This document shows positions 7,498-15,785 of a stretch of DNA of 64,000 bases, in pieces. The notes under the pieces are model-generated. The model did not search any database, was not told the origin of the DNA, and worked only from the letters and a program-made list of their open reading frames with translations. Numbering within the stretch: position 1 is the first letter of the stretch; every line of letters begins with the position of its first letter. The translations under genes and the position numbers were made by a program. Origin of the DNA: CAVVUC01 sp963751395 (GTDB taxonomy: Bacteria > Verrucomicrobiota > Verrucomicrobiia > Chthoniobacterales > Chthoniobacteraceae); the NCBI GenBank assembly GCA_963751395.1, contig CAVVUC010000002.1, positions 1,994,130 to 2,058,129 of the forward strand, given 5' to 3'.

Positions 7498-9045
7498 ATG
7501 AGCCCGCGCGAAGAAGAGTTAACCAAAGAGCTTCAAGAAAGAGACGAGCAACTCCGGCGGAGTAATGAGCAGCTTGCGCTCGCCAATGCAAGGATTGCAT
7601 TGCTGGAACAAAAGATCGACCTGCTTGTGCGCAGGGTCTTTGGCTCGCAGAGTGAGAAGCTCGATCCCGCGCAACTTCTGCTGCTCTTGCAAGGCATGGA
7701 CGAGCCGGGAAAATCTCCCGAGCCTGTGGCCGAGGAGGCTCCACGGCGCTCGACGGGCCAATCGCCTCCGCGTGAACGCGGTCCACGGCTGCCGGAGCAT
7801 CTGCCGGTGATTGAAGAAGTCATCGTCCCTGAGCCGGTCAAGCTGGCTCCGCAGGACTGGCGGCGCATCGGTGAAGAAGTCAGCGAGCGGCTCGACTACG
7901 AACCGGCGCGCTTCCTTTGCCGTCGCACGGTGCGCCCGAAGTATGTGCAGCGTGGTTTGTTGGACGCCGTGCCAGTCATGGCACCGTTGCCGGACTCGCT
8001 CCTGGAACGCAGCATCGCAGCTCCCGGATTACTCGCGCAAATCGTCGTGAGCAAGTATTGCGACCATCTTCCACTCTACCGGCAGGAGTCGATCTACTGG
8101 TCGCGCCATCAAGTCTGGCTGCCGCGGCAAACGATGGCCGAATGGGTCGGCCTGGCCGCGGAGTGGTTGCAGCCCATTTACCAACAAATCCGGCAGGAGG
8201 TTGTTAGCAGCGGCTACTTGCAAGTGGATGAAACACCCATCCGCTATCTTGCGCCGGGCAATGGCCGGACGAAGCTGGGTTATCTCTGGACCTATGGCGC
8301 GCCGCGGGGCGATGTCATCTTCCACTGGGAGACAAGCCGTGCGGCGGCATGCCTGGATAACATCATCCCCGCAGACTTCAGCGGCACCATCCAGTGCGAT
8401 GGCTATGAGGCCTACGACTGCTTTGCCAGACGCCGCGGTGAAAAGATCCTGCTCGCAGGCTGCGCGGCCCATGTGAGGCGCAAATTTTACGACGCCCAGG
8501 AGCAGGCACCGAAGGTCGCGGGCTGGTTCTTAAGACACTTTCAAAACCTATACGCCCTCGAAGCCAAACTCAGGAAGGCGCGGGCCGGACCAAGGCTGCG
8601 GCAAGCCGAACGCGCGAGTCTCAGCCGGCCTGTGCTGATGCGGCTGCACCGTGCCCTGGTGCGGTTGAAAACCCGGCACCGCTACCTGCCCCGCAGCCTC
8701 ATGGGCAAAGCCATCGACTACGCGCTCAATCAATGGCCCTCGCTGCTCGTCTTCCTCGAAGATGGCCGTCTGGAGATCGACAACAACCGCATCGAAAACG
8801 CCATCCGGCCCACGGCCGTGGGAAAGAAGAACTGGCTGTTCATCGGGGAAGCCAAGGCCGGCGGTCGCAGCGCCATCCTCTACACCGTCATCGAGAGCTG
8901 CCGGCGTCGGAATATCGACCCGTTCGCCTATCTCCGGGACGTGTTCACGCGCCTGCCCTCGATGACCAACTGGCAGGTCAAAGACCTCACGCCGGAGGCT
9001 TGGGCAAAGGCGCAGAAGCGCGCCGATCGACGCGCCGCAGCGTAA
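7498..9045 (+). CDS. tnpC: IS66 transposase TnpC (DDE type)
   Basis: A 515-aa DDE transposase. An N-terminal coiled coil (about residues 5-50) and a helix near FGSQSEKL are followed by a basic/Cys-containing linker and the catalytic core. Active-site acids are visible as VDETPIRY, CDGYEAYD and DNNRIENAIRP (D, D, E). The C-terminal IS66 domain (LFIGEAKAGGRSA, then TVIESCRRRNIDPFAYLRDV) is complete. The ATG at 7498 (MSPREEEL) is chosen over an upstream TTG. It is full length with no frameshift, consistent with an intact element. Confidence 0.95.
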   Translation: MSPREEELTKELQERDEQLRRSNEQLALANARIALLEQKIDLLVRRVFGSQSEKLDPAQLLLLLQGMDEPGKSPEPVAEEAPRRSTGQSPPRERGPRLPEHLPVIEEVIVPEPVKLAPQDWRRIGEEVSERLDYEPARFLCRRTVRPKYVQRGLLDAVPVMAPLPDSLLERSIAAPGLLAQIVVSKYCDHLPLYRQESIYWSRHQVWLPRQTMAEWVGLAAEWLQPIYQQIRQEVVSSGYLQVDETPIRYLAPGNGRTKLGYLWTYGAPRGDVIFHWETSRAAACLDNIIPADFSGTIQCDGYEAYDCFARRRGEKILLAGCAAHVRRKFYDAQEQAPKVAGWFLRHFQNLYALEAKLRKARAGPRLRQAERASLSRPVLMRLHRALVRLKTRHRYLPRSLMGKAIDYALNQWPSLLVFLEDGRLEIDNNRIENAIRPTAVGKKNWLFIGEAKAGGRSAILYTVIESCRRRNIDPFAYLRDVFTRLPSMTNWQVKDLTPEAWAKAQKRADRRAAA

Positions 9046-9134
9046 GCGTCGTAGCCCATCGGGCTATCACGCCTATGCTTCCGGATCAGACCTTGCGAAG
9101 CATCGTGTCAAGGGGAACCCCGGCAGACGCTTAC

Positions 9135-9142
9135 GTTTGCAG
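9135..9142. repeat. Right target-site duplication of IS66
   Basis: GTTTGCAG, identical to 6529-6536. Confidence 0.95.
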
Positions 9143-9283
9143 AGCATCCATGCAAGCCGACCGTGCAGATCGTATAATTTCCGGCTGTCCCTTCGCGACA
9201 GAAAGCACGTGCCTTCGGCATTCAAACGCGGTTTCCCAGTTTGATCTGGCGCGCATGGGTCTCAGACCCCGGCTGCTGGAGCG
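9143..9283. repeat. Right part of the interrupted dispersed repeat
   Basis: Non-coding continuation of the repeat cut by IS66. It contains TTTCCGGCTGTCCCTTCG (from 9179), which recurs at 37712-37729 within another dispersed repeat. No gene seen. Confidence 0.5.
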
Positions 9284-9335
9284 GCTGTAGCCGGAGACGC
9301 CGAACCCGGCCGGCCTCAACGTGGCCGGCTACAGC
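9284..9335. repeat. TGTAGCCGG hairpin repeat at the 3' end of the first giant gene
   Basis: GCTGTAGCCGG at 9284-9294 pairs with CCGGCTACAGC at 9325-9335 around a GC-rich loop. Related copies lie at about 15661-15716, 22318-22370 and 32170-32305. It overlaps the stop of the beta-strand-repeat gene and may help end transcription. Confidence 0.7.
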
Positions 9336-12300
9336 GGCCGGCGACAGCGGCGGCGCAACAGCAGTCCGCCAATGGCGCCGATGGCCAGCATGCCAATCGT
9401 CCCGGGCTCGGGCACTGGAGCCACGGCGAGTCCGCCCAAGTCCTTGCCGCCGCCTCCGGCAAACGCTGTAGTTCCTGAGATGGTCAGGCCCGTGATGTCC
9501 AGAACCTTCACGGTCCCTGTGTGCGCCGTCAGGACTGCGGTGCCGCTGGTGCCGACGGTCAGCCCGCCAGTCAATGTTTCGCTCACTGCGAATTCCAGCG
9601 TGCCGCCCTGCACATCGGTCAACCCGGTGTAGCTGTTGCTGGCGGAGAGGGTCAACGTGCCGTTGCCGGTCTTGGTCAGGCCCGCGCTGCCGTTTGCAAG
9701 CAGCTTCGCCGATATGAGTGCATTGCCGCTGGCGTTGCTGGCGGCATAGGAGGCGCCGACGAGGCTTCCGTTCTGGATCACGCTGCTGCCGTTGGTGACG
9801 CTCACCGCGGCGACGGTCTGGGTTGTGGTTCCCAAGTCCAACGTGCCTGCGCCGACCGTCACAGCCGAGGAGCCGCTCAGGCCCAGCGTTCCAGAGCCGC
9901 TGATGGCGAGCGTTCCCGAGTTCACGGTCGTGCTGAATCTATAGGTGTTTGCTCCCGAAAGGGTCCAGGTTCCCGCGCCATCTTTCTGCACGCCTGTGTT
10001 GAAGCTCCCGGTCAAGGCATGAACAATCCTGCCGCTAACCGTGTTGGCACCCGTGGACGAGCCGCTCAGGACGAGAATACGCGTAGCTCCAGCGCCCGAC
10101 ACCGAACCGATGCTGCCGGACAAGGTGAGCGAGCCGCCGTCGCTGACGAAGACAGAGTTTCCGTTACCCGACGTCAGGCTGATGTTGCCTTGGATCGTAT
10201 TGTTGCCCGCGATGTTTCTCACGACGCCGGTAGCCTGCAGGCCGCTGGTGGTGAAGCTGATCGAGCTCGGCAGGACGAAGTCGCCGCCGCTTCCGTCGAG
10301 TTCCAGGCGCGGGGTGGCACCGCTGCCTTGGGTAATGGTGATCGTCTTTGATCCGGAACCCAGTGCATAGGCGTTGGTGATTCTCAGGACGCCGTTCTGG
10401 ATGTTGACTCCGCCAGTGAAGCTGTTCGATCCCGAGAATATCTGCATGCCAGGGCCGTCCGTGCCGTCGCCTTTGAGCGTGAAACCGTTGCTGCCGCTGA
10501 TGGAGCCGCTGAAGTTGGAACCGCTGCCGACGCCAGGCAAGGTCAATGTCAGCCCGCCGTTGTTGAGGAGGGTTCCCCCACCCGCGATGTATCCAATGGA
10601 GTCGGTATTCCCGTTCTCGTCAAAGGTGCCGCCGACGTTCACGGTGATCACCGTGTCGTTTTGAACCCGGTTGGCACCGCCGAATTTTAGCAAACCACCG
10701 TTTGGAACAACAATGCTGCGGCTGACCGGTGCAAAACCATCGCCCCCGCCTGCGCCGATCACCAGTGTGGCGCCGCCGCTGATCGTCACACTTTCCGCCG
10801 TGAAGCCGCCTGTGTAGGTAAGAGTGGCTCCGTTGGCGATCGCCAGGGCTGTCTTCATCGTTCCGCCGGATACCGCGTTGGTGATCGTGCCGGCATAGGT
10901 CGAGGAACCCGTAAGAGTCAGGAGCGAGTCGTTCGTGCCACTATTTCCAATGGTCGCGCCTATAGGCCCCTTGGTTATTCCAACGAGGGACTGGTTATAT
11001 CCCGCAAGATCGAAGACACCGCCCGAACCGGAGTTGGCCGTGCCGATTCCCAGCGTAGCCGCCGTGGAAAGACCGTCATTGGCCCCGAGGCGCACTGTGT
11101 TGTCCTGAATCCCGAAATTCGCGTAGGAACCGCCGCCGCTGAAGATCACCGTGCCGAGACGGCTGGTGACGGTGGCGGAGCCGGAGTTGATCACACTGGC
11201 AACCGTGAGCGTTCCTCCGCCGATGGCACCGAAGTGTCCGCCTGCGCTCGCGTTGGCGTTCATGGTAATGGTCCCGCCGGTCAGGATGGCGTTGCCGGTG
11301 CCACTGTTCTCAATGAGTCCGCGCGAGGAGACGCCACCGCCGTTTATGGCGATGTTGTTGGCGATGGCAATCCCATCAGTGACGGTCAGGCGTTCCGCCC
11401 CAGCGCCGATAACAACGGTGCCCGAGCCGAGCGCGTTGTTGTGTGAAACCGTGAGGAATCCGTCATTCAAGGCCGTGCCGCCAGTGTAGCTGTTCGAGTT
11501 GGTGAGAACGATTGTTCCAGAACCGACCTTCGAGAGAACCTGCACGCCCGTTTCGCCGATCGCGCCGCTGATCGTTCCCACCCCGCTGCTCGATCCGACG
11601 AAGCCGTCTCCGGAGCCGGTCATCGCGCCTGCCAGCGTGACCGGGCCGGACCACGTCGCGCCGGAATCGATCCGGAGCTGGCCGAGCGACTCGCCCGTGT
11701 CTCCGCCGTTGAGCACGATGGAAGCGGCCTGGTTGACCGTCGATCCCGTGATCAAGACGCTGCCATTGGAAAGCACGTTCACGGTCGCAGCGCTCCCGAG
11801 CACGCCGTTGAGTTGGACCTTGCCATCCCCGGCCAGAGCCCCGACGCCGACATTCAGCACGCCGGTGAAGCCCGAGTTGGTGCCATTCAGATTCACCGTC
11901 GCGGTGCCCGCGCCATTAGGTGTCACATTCACCGTTCCCGTGCCACTGAGACTGCTCGAAAGCCCGGTGTAGTTCACAATACCCGCACTGACAGCCGTAA
12001 GATTGAGCGCGCCATTGGCCGTCACTCCGCCGGTTCCCAAAGCGCCCAGGTCAGCCGCCGTCAGGCTGCCGGCGCTGATGGTCGTGCCGCCTGTGTAGCC
12101 GTTGCTGGAACTCAGCAGCACGTTGTTCGTGCCGGTTTTCACCAGCGAGGTGGGCGAGCCACCGGTGTTCAGAATCGCTCCGCCGGAGACGGTGTAGGCG
12201 TTGGCCGAGTTGTCGAAGGTCACCGTGCCTGTTTGCAAAGGAGTTTGCAGGACGACGTTGAAGGACGCCGTAACGGGTGCCGTATCGTCAAATGTCACCG

Positions 12301-15283
12301 AGTCGCCGTTGAAAAATGTCGCCGAGCTGCCGCTGAGGGACCAGTTGGCCGTTGTGTTCAGGTCCCAGTAGCTCGGGTTCGTGCCGTCGGTACCAGTCCA
12401 TTTCAAGTTTCCCGGAGTGTAACCGAAAAGAAGCCGGTTGCTGTTGGTCCCGCCCAGGTAGGTCGTGCCGCGTCCGGTGAACACAAAGTTCGTTCCGGTA
12501 TAGCCAATGATGGGATTGCTGGTATCGATGACCACGATGTTTGTCCCGGAAGCAGCGGTCGTAAGGCTGAGGGTCACCGTGGCACCCGACGCATCAAGGC
12601 TGTTGGCCGTAAGAGCACCAACGGTTGCCGGATCGAAGAACAGCGTGCTCGCGCCGGAAAAGGTGAGCGAGCCGGTGGTCGAACCTTCGCCGCCGAGGTT
12701 CGCGCCGTTGGCGACGGTCACGTTCGATGTCAGCGAGCTGGTGATGTCCACGCGCCCTGCATTCACGCTGGTCGGGCCGGAGTAAGTGTTCGCGCCGAGG
12801 ACGAGCGTGCCCGATCCCGACTGGATCAATGCGCCCGTGCCGGAGATGGCGGCGGCGAAGTCGGTGCCCTGCGTCACGGTGTTGGAGCGGTTCAGCACGA
12901 GCGTGCCGTTGTTGCTGATGGTGCTGCCCGCCGAAAGCGAACCGGTCGTGCCGCCCGAGCCAAGTTGGAGCGTGCCGTCGTTGATCGTGGTCGCGCCGGT
13001 GAAGCTGTTCGAGCCGCTGAGGATCTCCGTGCTCGGGCCGTTCTTCACGAGAGCCAGCTTGTTGCTCGTGCCATCGGTAATGCTGCCGCTGTAGGTGTAA
13101 GTGCCGGCGTCCGTGCCGGTGATAGTCAAAGTCTTGTCTGCAGTGCCGTTGTTGGTGACAAACGCAGCACCAGCTCCAGCGCCGCTGTTCGTGCGTTGCA
13201 ACACGGCAACGGTCTGATTGAAGCCGTTGAGATCGAAGATGGCATTCTGGTCGGCATTTGCCGTATCGACATCCAACACGGTGCCGGTTGGGAGTGTATT
13301 GTCCGCACCAAGCTTCAAGGTGCCACGGATAATGCCCGTGAGGCCAGTGTAGGTGTTGTTGCCGCTTGCCGCGCTGAGGATGACCGCGCCGCCGGTTCCG
13401 CCGCTATTGGTGCCGATGAACAAGCTCTGGTTGGCTCCGCTGCCGGAAATGCCGCCGCTCACTGTCAGCGTGGCGTTGGTGCCCGAGCCGATGCGGGCAT
13501 CAGAGCTGTTGAGCACGACATTACCGGCCCACTCGGCAGTCGAGTTGGCAGCGGCCTGCAACGAGCCGTTGAATGCGCCCGTGCCCGATGCGGGTCCGGT
13601 TCCGGCGATGGTGATCGTCTCACCCGTCACGGTGATGCCGTTGCCCAACCGCACCGTCGCTCCAGAGGTTACACTCGTCTGTCCCGCAGTCGTGCCGAGG
13701 GCTGAGTTATTGAGAACGTCGAGAACACCGGCAGTGACGTCGGTGGAGCCGGTGTAGGTATTGGATGCGGATAGAACAGCCACGCCGCTTGTCGATTTGG
13801 TGAGGTTCACACCGCTCCCTGAGAGAGTGGCTGCGGCGGTGCCGCTCTGCACATTGAAAGAAGTGCCGGTGAGGACTCCGCTGCCTACGATCTGGCCGCT
13901 GGTCAGTGTCACCGCCCCGACCGTGTCGCTGTTCGCGCCGAGGTCGAGTGTGCCGCCGTTTACGTTGACGGAACTGGCGTCGGCAAGTGTGTTGGTCGCG
14001 TGACCAAGAACCAGGGTTCCTGAAGTAACTGTCGTCGTGCCGGTGTAGTTGTTGGTTGAGTTAAGAGTAAGTGTTCCCGCTCCGAGCTTGGTAAGGCCTC
14101 CGGTATTTGAAGCGGCAATGGAGGTGTTATAGTTGACCGCCTGGCCGTTCGTGTCGATGCCGATCGCGCTTCCGCTGCTGACGATTCTGGAAGAATAATC
14201 GACCTGGTTGTTGAAACTGTATTGGAGGGTGCCGCCGCCGAAGATGATGCTGCCACCGCCGCCGAGCGCTTGAGAGTTACCGACATTGAGTATTCCCGCA
14301 TTGATCGTGGTCGTGCCGGAGTAGCTGTTGATACCACTGAGGGTCAATGTGCCGGTGCCTGATTTAACCACGGAACCCGATCCGGAAATTGGGCCAGCAG
14401 TTCCCGACAGGACCTGCGAAGCGCTACTGTTGTAGTGAAAGACACTATTCGTTCCGATCGCGATCGCTCCCGCATAAGTGCCACTGCCCAAGCTGCCCGA
14501 ACCGCCGATTTCGAGCGTGCCGCCGTTTGCGTTAATCGTGGTGGTGTTGCTGTAGGTGTTTGTTCCGGTGAGAGTCAGCGTGCCGGTACCGGATTTGACG
14601 ATGAGGACTGTGTTGGCGCCAGTGCCGTTGCCAACCGCGCCACTGATCAGGATGTTACCCGAACCACTAAAGGTGAACGTGCTTGTTCCGCTACCGCCCC
14701 GACTTTTCAACCCAGCACTGATCGTGAGTAGGTTGGACGAGTTGTTGGTCATCGGTTGGGTGGCCCATCCGATCTGGTTCGATCCGGCGATGGTCACCGC
14801 GCCGGCGTTGGCATTCATCGTGATGGCTCCGCCTACGCTAAGGCTGGTGCCCGATAGCGTAATGGGAGCTGTGACTGTCGTGCCGTCACCAAAGATCAAC
14901 TGATTGATGCTTCGGGTTCCATAGTTGGGCTGATTGGTATAGCTGGTCGAGTTAAACACCGCATTGTCGGTGCCCGTCGTATCCACCGGTGCCACACCCC
15001 CAACCCAGTTCGAGCCGGTCGCCCATGCGGTGCTTCCTGCGGTGTCGCTCCAGGTGATGTTGGCGGCGAAAGCCGCATGCGAAAGCAGAAATCCGGAGAG
15101 AAAGACAGCGGCTGAAAATTTCAGCCGGTTGGAAAAACTACGGCTTGCTACTTGTCGGGATGGGAACGAGTCCCCATGAACTGCGTTCACCACGCAGCAT
15201 GTAAATTTCGAGACAGCCGCGTCCGTCGTTATTTGGCTAGTTTTGACCGATTTCGGCCTATTTACGGAGTAGGTGGTTTTCAT
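9329..15283 (-). CDS. Giant beta-strand-repeat PEP-CTERM protein 1
   Basis: A 1984-aa secreted protein. An N-terminal basic region is followed by a hydrophobic signal segment (FSAAVFLSGFLLSHAAFA). It is almost entirely autotransporter-associated beta-strand repeats (variations on GTGTLTLSGTNSYTGTTTI), predicting a long right-handed beta-helix rich in G, S, T and N. The end is a PEP-CTERM sorting signal: VPEPG, a hydrophobic helix (GTIGMLAIGAIGGLLL), then RRR. No beta-barrel translocator is present, so export probably uses Sec followed by exosortase. The ATG at 15283 (MKTTYS) is chosen because the other two genes also begin MKT. The last 115 residues are nearly identical to protein 3. The likely role is cell-surface or matrix adhesin. 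Confidence 0.85.
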   Translation of the reverse strand: MKTTYSVNRPKSVKTSQITTDAAVSKFTCCVVNAVHGDSFPSRQVASRSFSNRLKFSAAVFLSGFLLSHAAFAANITWSDTAGSTAWATGSNWVGGVAPVDTTGTDNAVFNSTSYTNQPNYGTRSINQLIFGDGTTVTAPITLSGTSLSVGGAITMNANAGAVTIAGSNQIGWATQPMTNNSSNLLTISAGLKSRGGSGTSTFTFSGSGNILISGAVGNGTGANTVLIVKSGTGTLTLTGTNTYSNTTTINANGGTLEIGGSGSLGSGTYAGAIAIGTNSVFHYNSSASQVLSGTAGPISGSGSVVKSGTGTLTLSGINSYSGTTTINAGILNVGNSQALGGGGSIIFGGGTLQYSFNNQVDYSSRIVSSGSAIGIDTNGQAVNYNTSIAASNTGGLTKLGAGTLTLNSTNNYTGTTTVTSGTLVLGHATNTLADASSVNVNGGTLDLGANSDTVGAVTLTSGQIVGSGVLTGTSFNVQSGTAAATLSGSGVNLTKSTSGVAVLSASNTYTGSTDVTAGVLDVLNNSALGTTAGQTSVTSGATVRLGNGITVTGETITIAGTGPASGTGAFNGSLQAAANSTAEWAGNVVLNSSDARIGSGTNATLTVSGGISGSGANQSLFIGTNSGGTGGAVILSAASGNNTYTGLTGIIRGTLKLGADNTLPTGTVLDVDTANADQNAIFDLNGFNQTVAVLQRTNSGAGAGAAFVTNNGTADKTLTITGTDAGTYTYSGSITDGTSNKLALVKNGPSTEILSGSNSFTGATTINDGTLQLGSGGTTGSLSAGSTISNNGTLVLNRSNTVTQGTDFAAAISGTGALIQSGSGTLVLGANTYSGPTSVNAGRVDITSSLTSNVTVANGANLGGEGSTTGSLTFSGASTLFFDPATVGALTANSLDASGATVTLSLTTAASGTNIVVIDTSNPIIGYTGTNFVFTGRGTTYLGGTNSNRLLFGYTPGNLKWTGTDGTNPSYWDLNTTANWSLSGSSATFFNGDSVTFDDTAPVTASFNVVLQTPLQTGTVTFDNSANAYTVSGGAILNTGGSPTSLVKTGTNNVLLSSSNGYTGGTTISAGSLTAADLGALGTGGVTANGALNLTAVSAGIVNYTGLSSSLSGTGTVNVTPNGAGTATVNLNGTNSGFTGVLNVGVGALAGDGKVQLNGVLGSAATVNVLSNGSVLITGSTVNQAASIVLNGGDTGESLGQLRIDSGATWSGPVTLAGAMTGSGDGFVGSSSGVGTISGAIGETGVQVLSKVGSGTIVLTNSNSYTGGTALNDGFLTVSHNNALGSGTVVIGAGAERLTVTDGIAIANNIAINGGGVSSRGLIENSGTGNAILTGGTITMNANASAGGHFGAIGGGTLTVASVINSGSATVTSRLGTVIFSGGGSYANFGIQDNTVRLGANDGLSTAATLGIGTANSGSGGVFDLAGYNQSLVGITKGPIGATIGNSGTNDSLLTLTGSSTYAGTITNAVSGGTMKTALAIANGATLTYTGGFTAESVTISGGATLVIGAGGGDGFAPVSRSIVVPNGGLLKFGGANRVQNDTVITVNVGGTFDENGNTDSIGYIAGGGTLLNNGGLTLTLPGVGSGSNFSGSISGSNGFTLKGDGTDGPGMQIFSGSNSFTGGVNIQNGVLRITNAYALGSGSKTITITQGSGATPRLELDGSGGDFVLPSSISFTTSGLQATGVVRNIAGNNTIQGNISLTSGNGNSVFVSDGGSLTLSGSIGSVSGAGATRILVLSGSSTGANTVSGRIVHALTGSFNTGVQKDGAGTWTLSGANTYRFSTTVNSGTLAISGSGTLGLSGSSAVTVGAGTLDLGTTTQTVAAVSVTNGSSVIQNGSLVGASYAASNASGNALISAKLLANGSAGLTKTGNGTLTLSASNSYTGLTDVQGGTLEFAVSETLTGGLTVGTSGTAVLTAHTGTVKVLDITGLTISGTTAFAGGGGKDLGGLAVAPVPEPGTIGMLAIGAIGGLLLRRRCRRPL

Positions 15284-15373
15284 AGGTGCTGGGTGGATTG
15301 CCTGGGTTAAGGATTTCAGGGGAGTCAAACTGAAACGATGGCGCGAAAGTATCAGAATGGATTTGCCGTGTCT

Positions 15374-15785
15374 ATATGAAGTTGCGTCTCATTTCGTAGA
15401 ATTTACGCCATTCATAAACGCGCAAGAACCCGGCTCTGTAAGAGCATGGTCGTCATCCCTTGCTATAAGTCCAAAAGCAACCGGGAAAAGGCCCGCGGCC
15501 CGCTCACAACTGGCTAAAACTGCCAGCCCGCGCTGTCTCGAAAAATGGTCGCCGCGACGACCCAAAAACGTCGCGGCGACCTCTGCCATTTCCGTGCCCA
15601 CACGTCGATTCCCCAATCGACAACACGGAAAAATTCCTGGTGGTATTTTCCGGCAGGTCGTTGTAGCCGGGGACGCCGAACCCGGCCGGCCGGCCTCAAC
15701 GTGGCCGGCTACAGCGGCGGCGCAACAGCAGTCCGCCAATGGCGCCGATGGCCAGAAGCCCGATCGTTCCGGGCTCGGGCACTGG
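15374..15785. repeat. About 410-bp direct repeat, copy A
   Basis: From ATATGAAGTTGCGTCT through GGGCTCGGGCACTGG, almost identical to 22029-22480. It covers the 3' end of giant gene 2 (PEP-CTERM coding), the TGTAGCCGG hairpin, the terminator hairpin and the region beyond. Only scattered mismatches are seen; copy B has an extra short tandem repeat. Confidence 0.9.
15548..15580 (-). terminator. Strong hairpin downstream of giant gene 2
   Basis: GTCGCCGCGACG (15548-15559) pairs perfectly with CGTCGCGGCGAC (15569-15580) around a 9-nt loop. On the minus strand it is followed shortly by CATTTTTCG. It lies 116 bp past the stop at 15696. This is a likely Rho-independent terminator, duplicated at 22204-22236. 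Confidence 0.7.

Larger units (their letters stand above)
6537..9134 (+). mobile_element. Complete IS66-family insertion sequence
   Basis: 2598 bp with imperfect terminal inverted repeats: GTAAGCGTCCGCCGTGG at 6537 and its inverse ending ...GGCAGACGCTTAC at 9134 (18 of 21 bases match). The GTAAGCG terminus is characteristic of IS66. Three plus-strand genes, tnpA, tnpB and tnpC, are all open, and an 8-bp direct repeat flanks the element. Intact ends and ORFs point to a recent and possibly still active insertion. Confidence 0.95.

Noticed and set aside
11813..13705. Long plus-strand open frame (630 codons) opposite giant gene 1, and similar ones opposite genes 2 and 3
   Set aside because: The antisense reads are low-complexity (A/G/R or P/V-rich) and follow the periodic GC of the repeats; the minus-strand frames have signal peptides, repeats and sorting signals.
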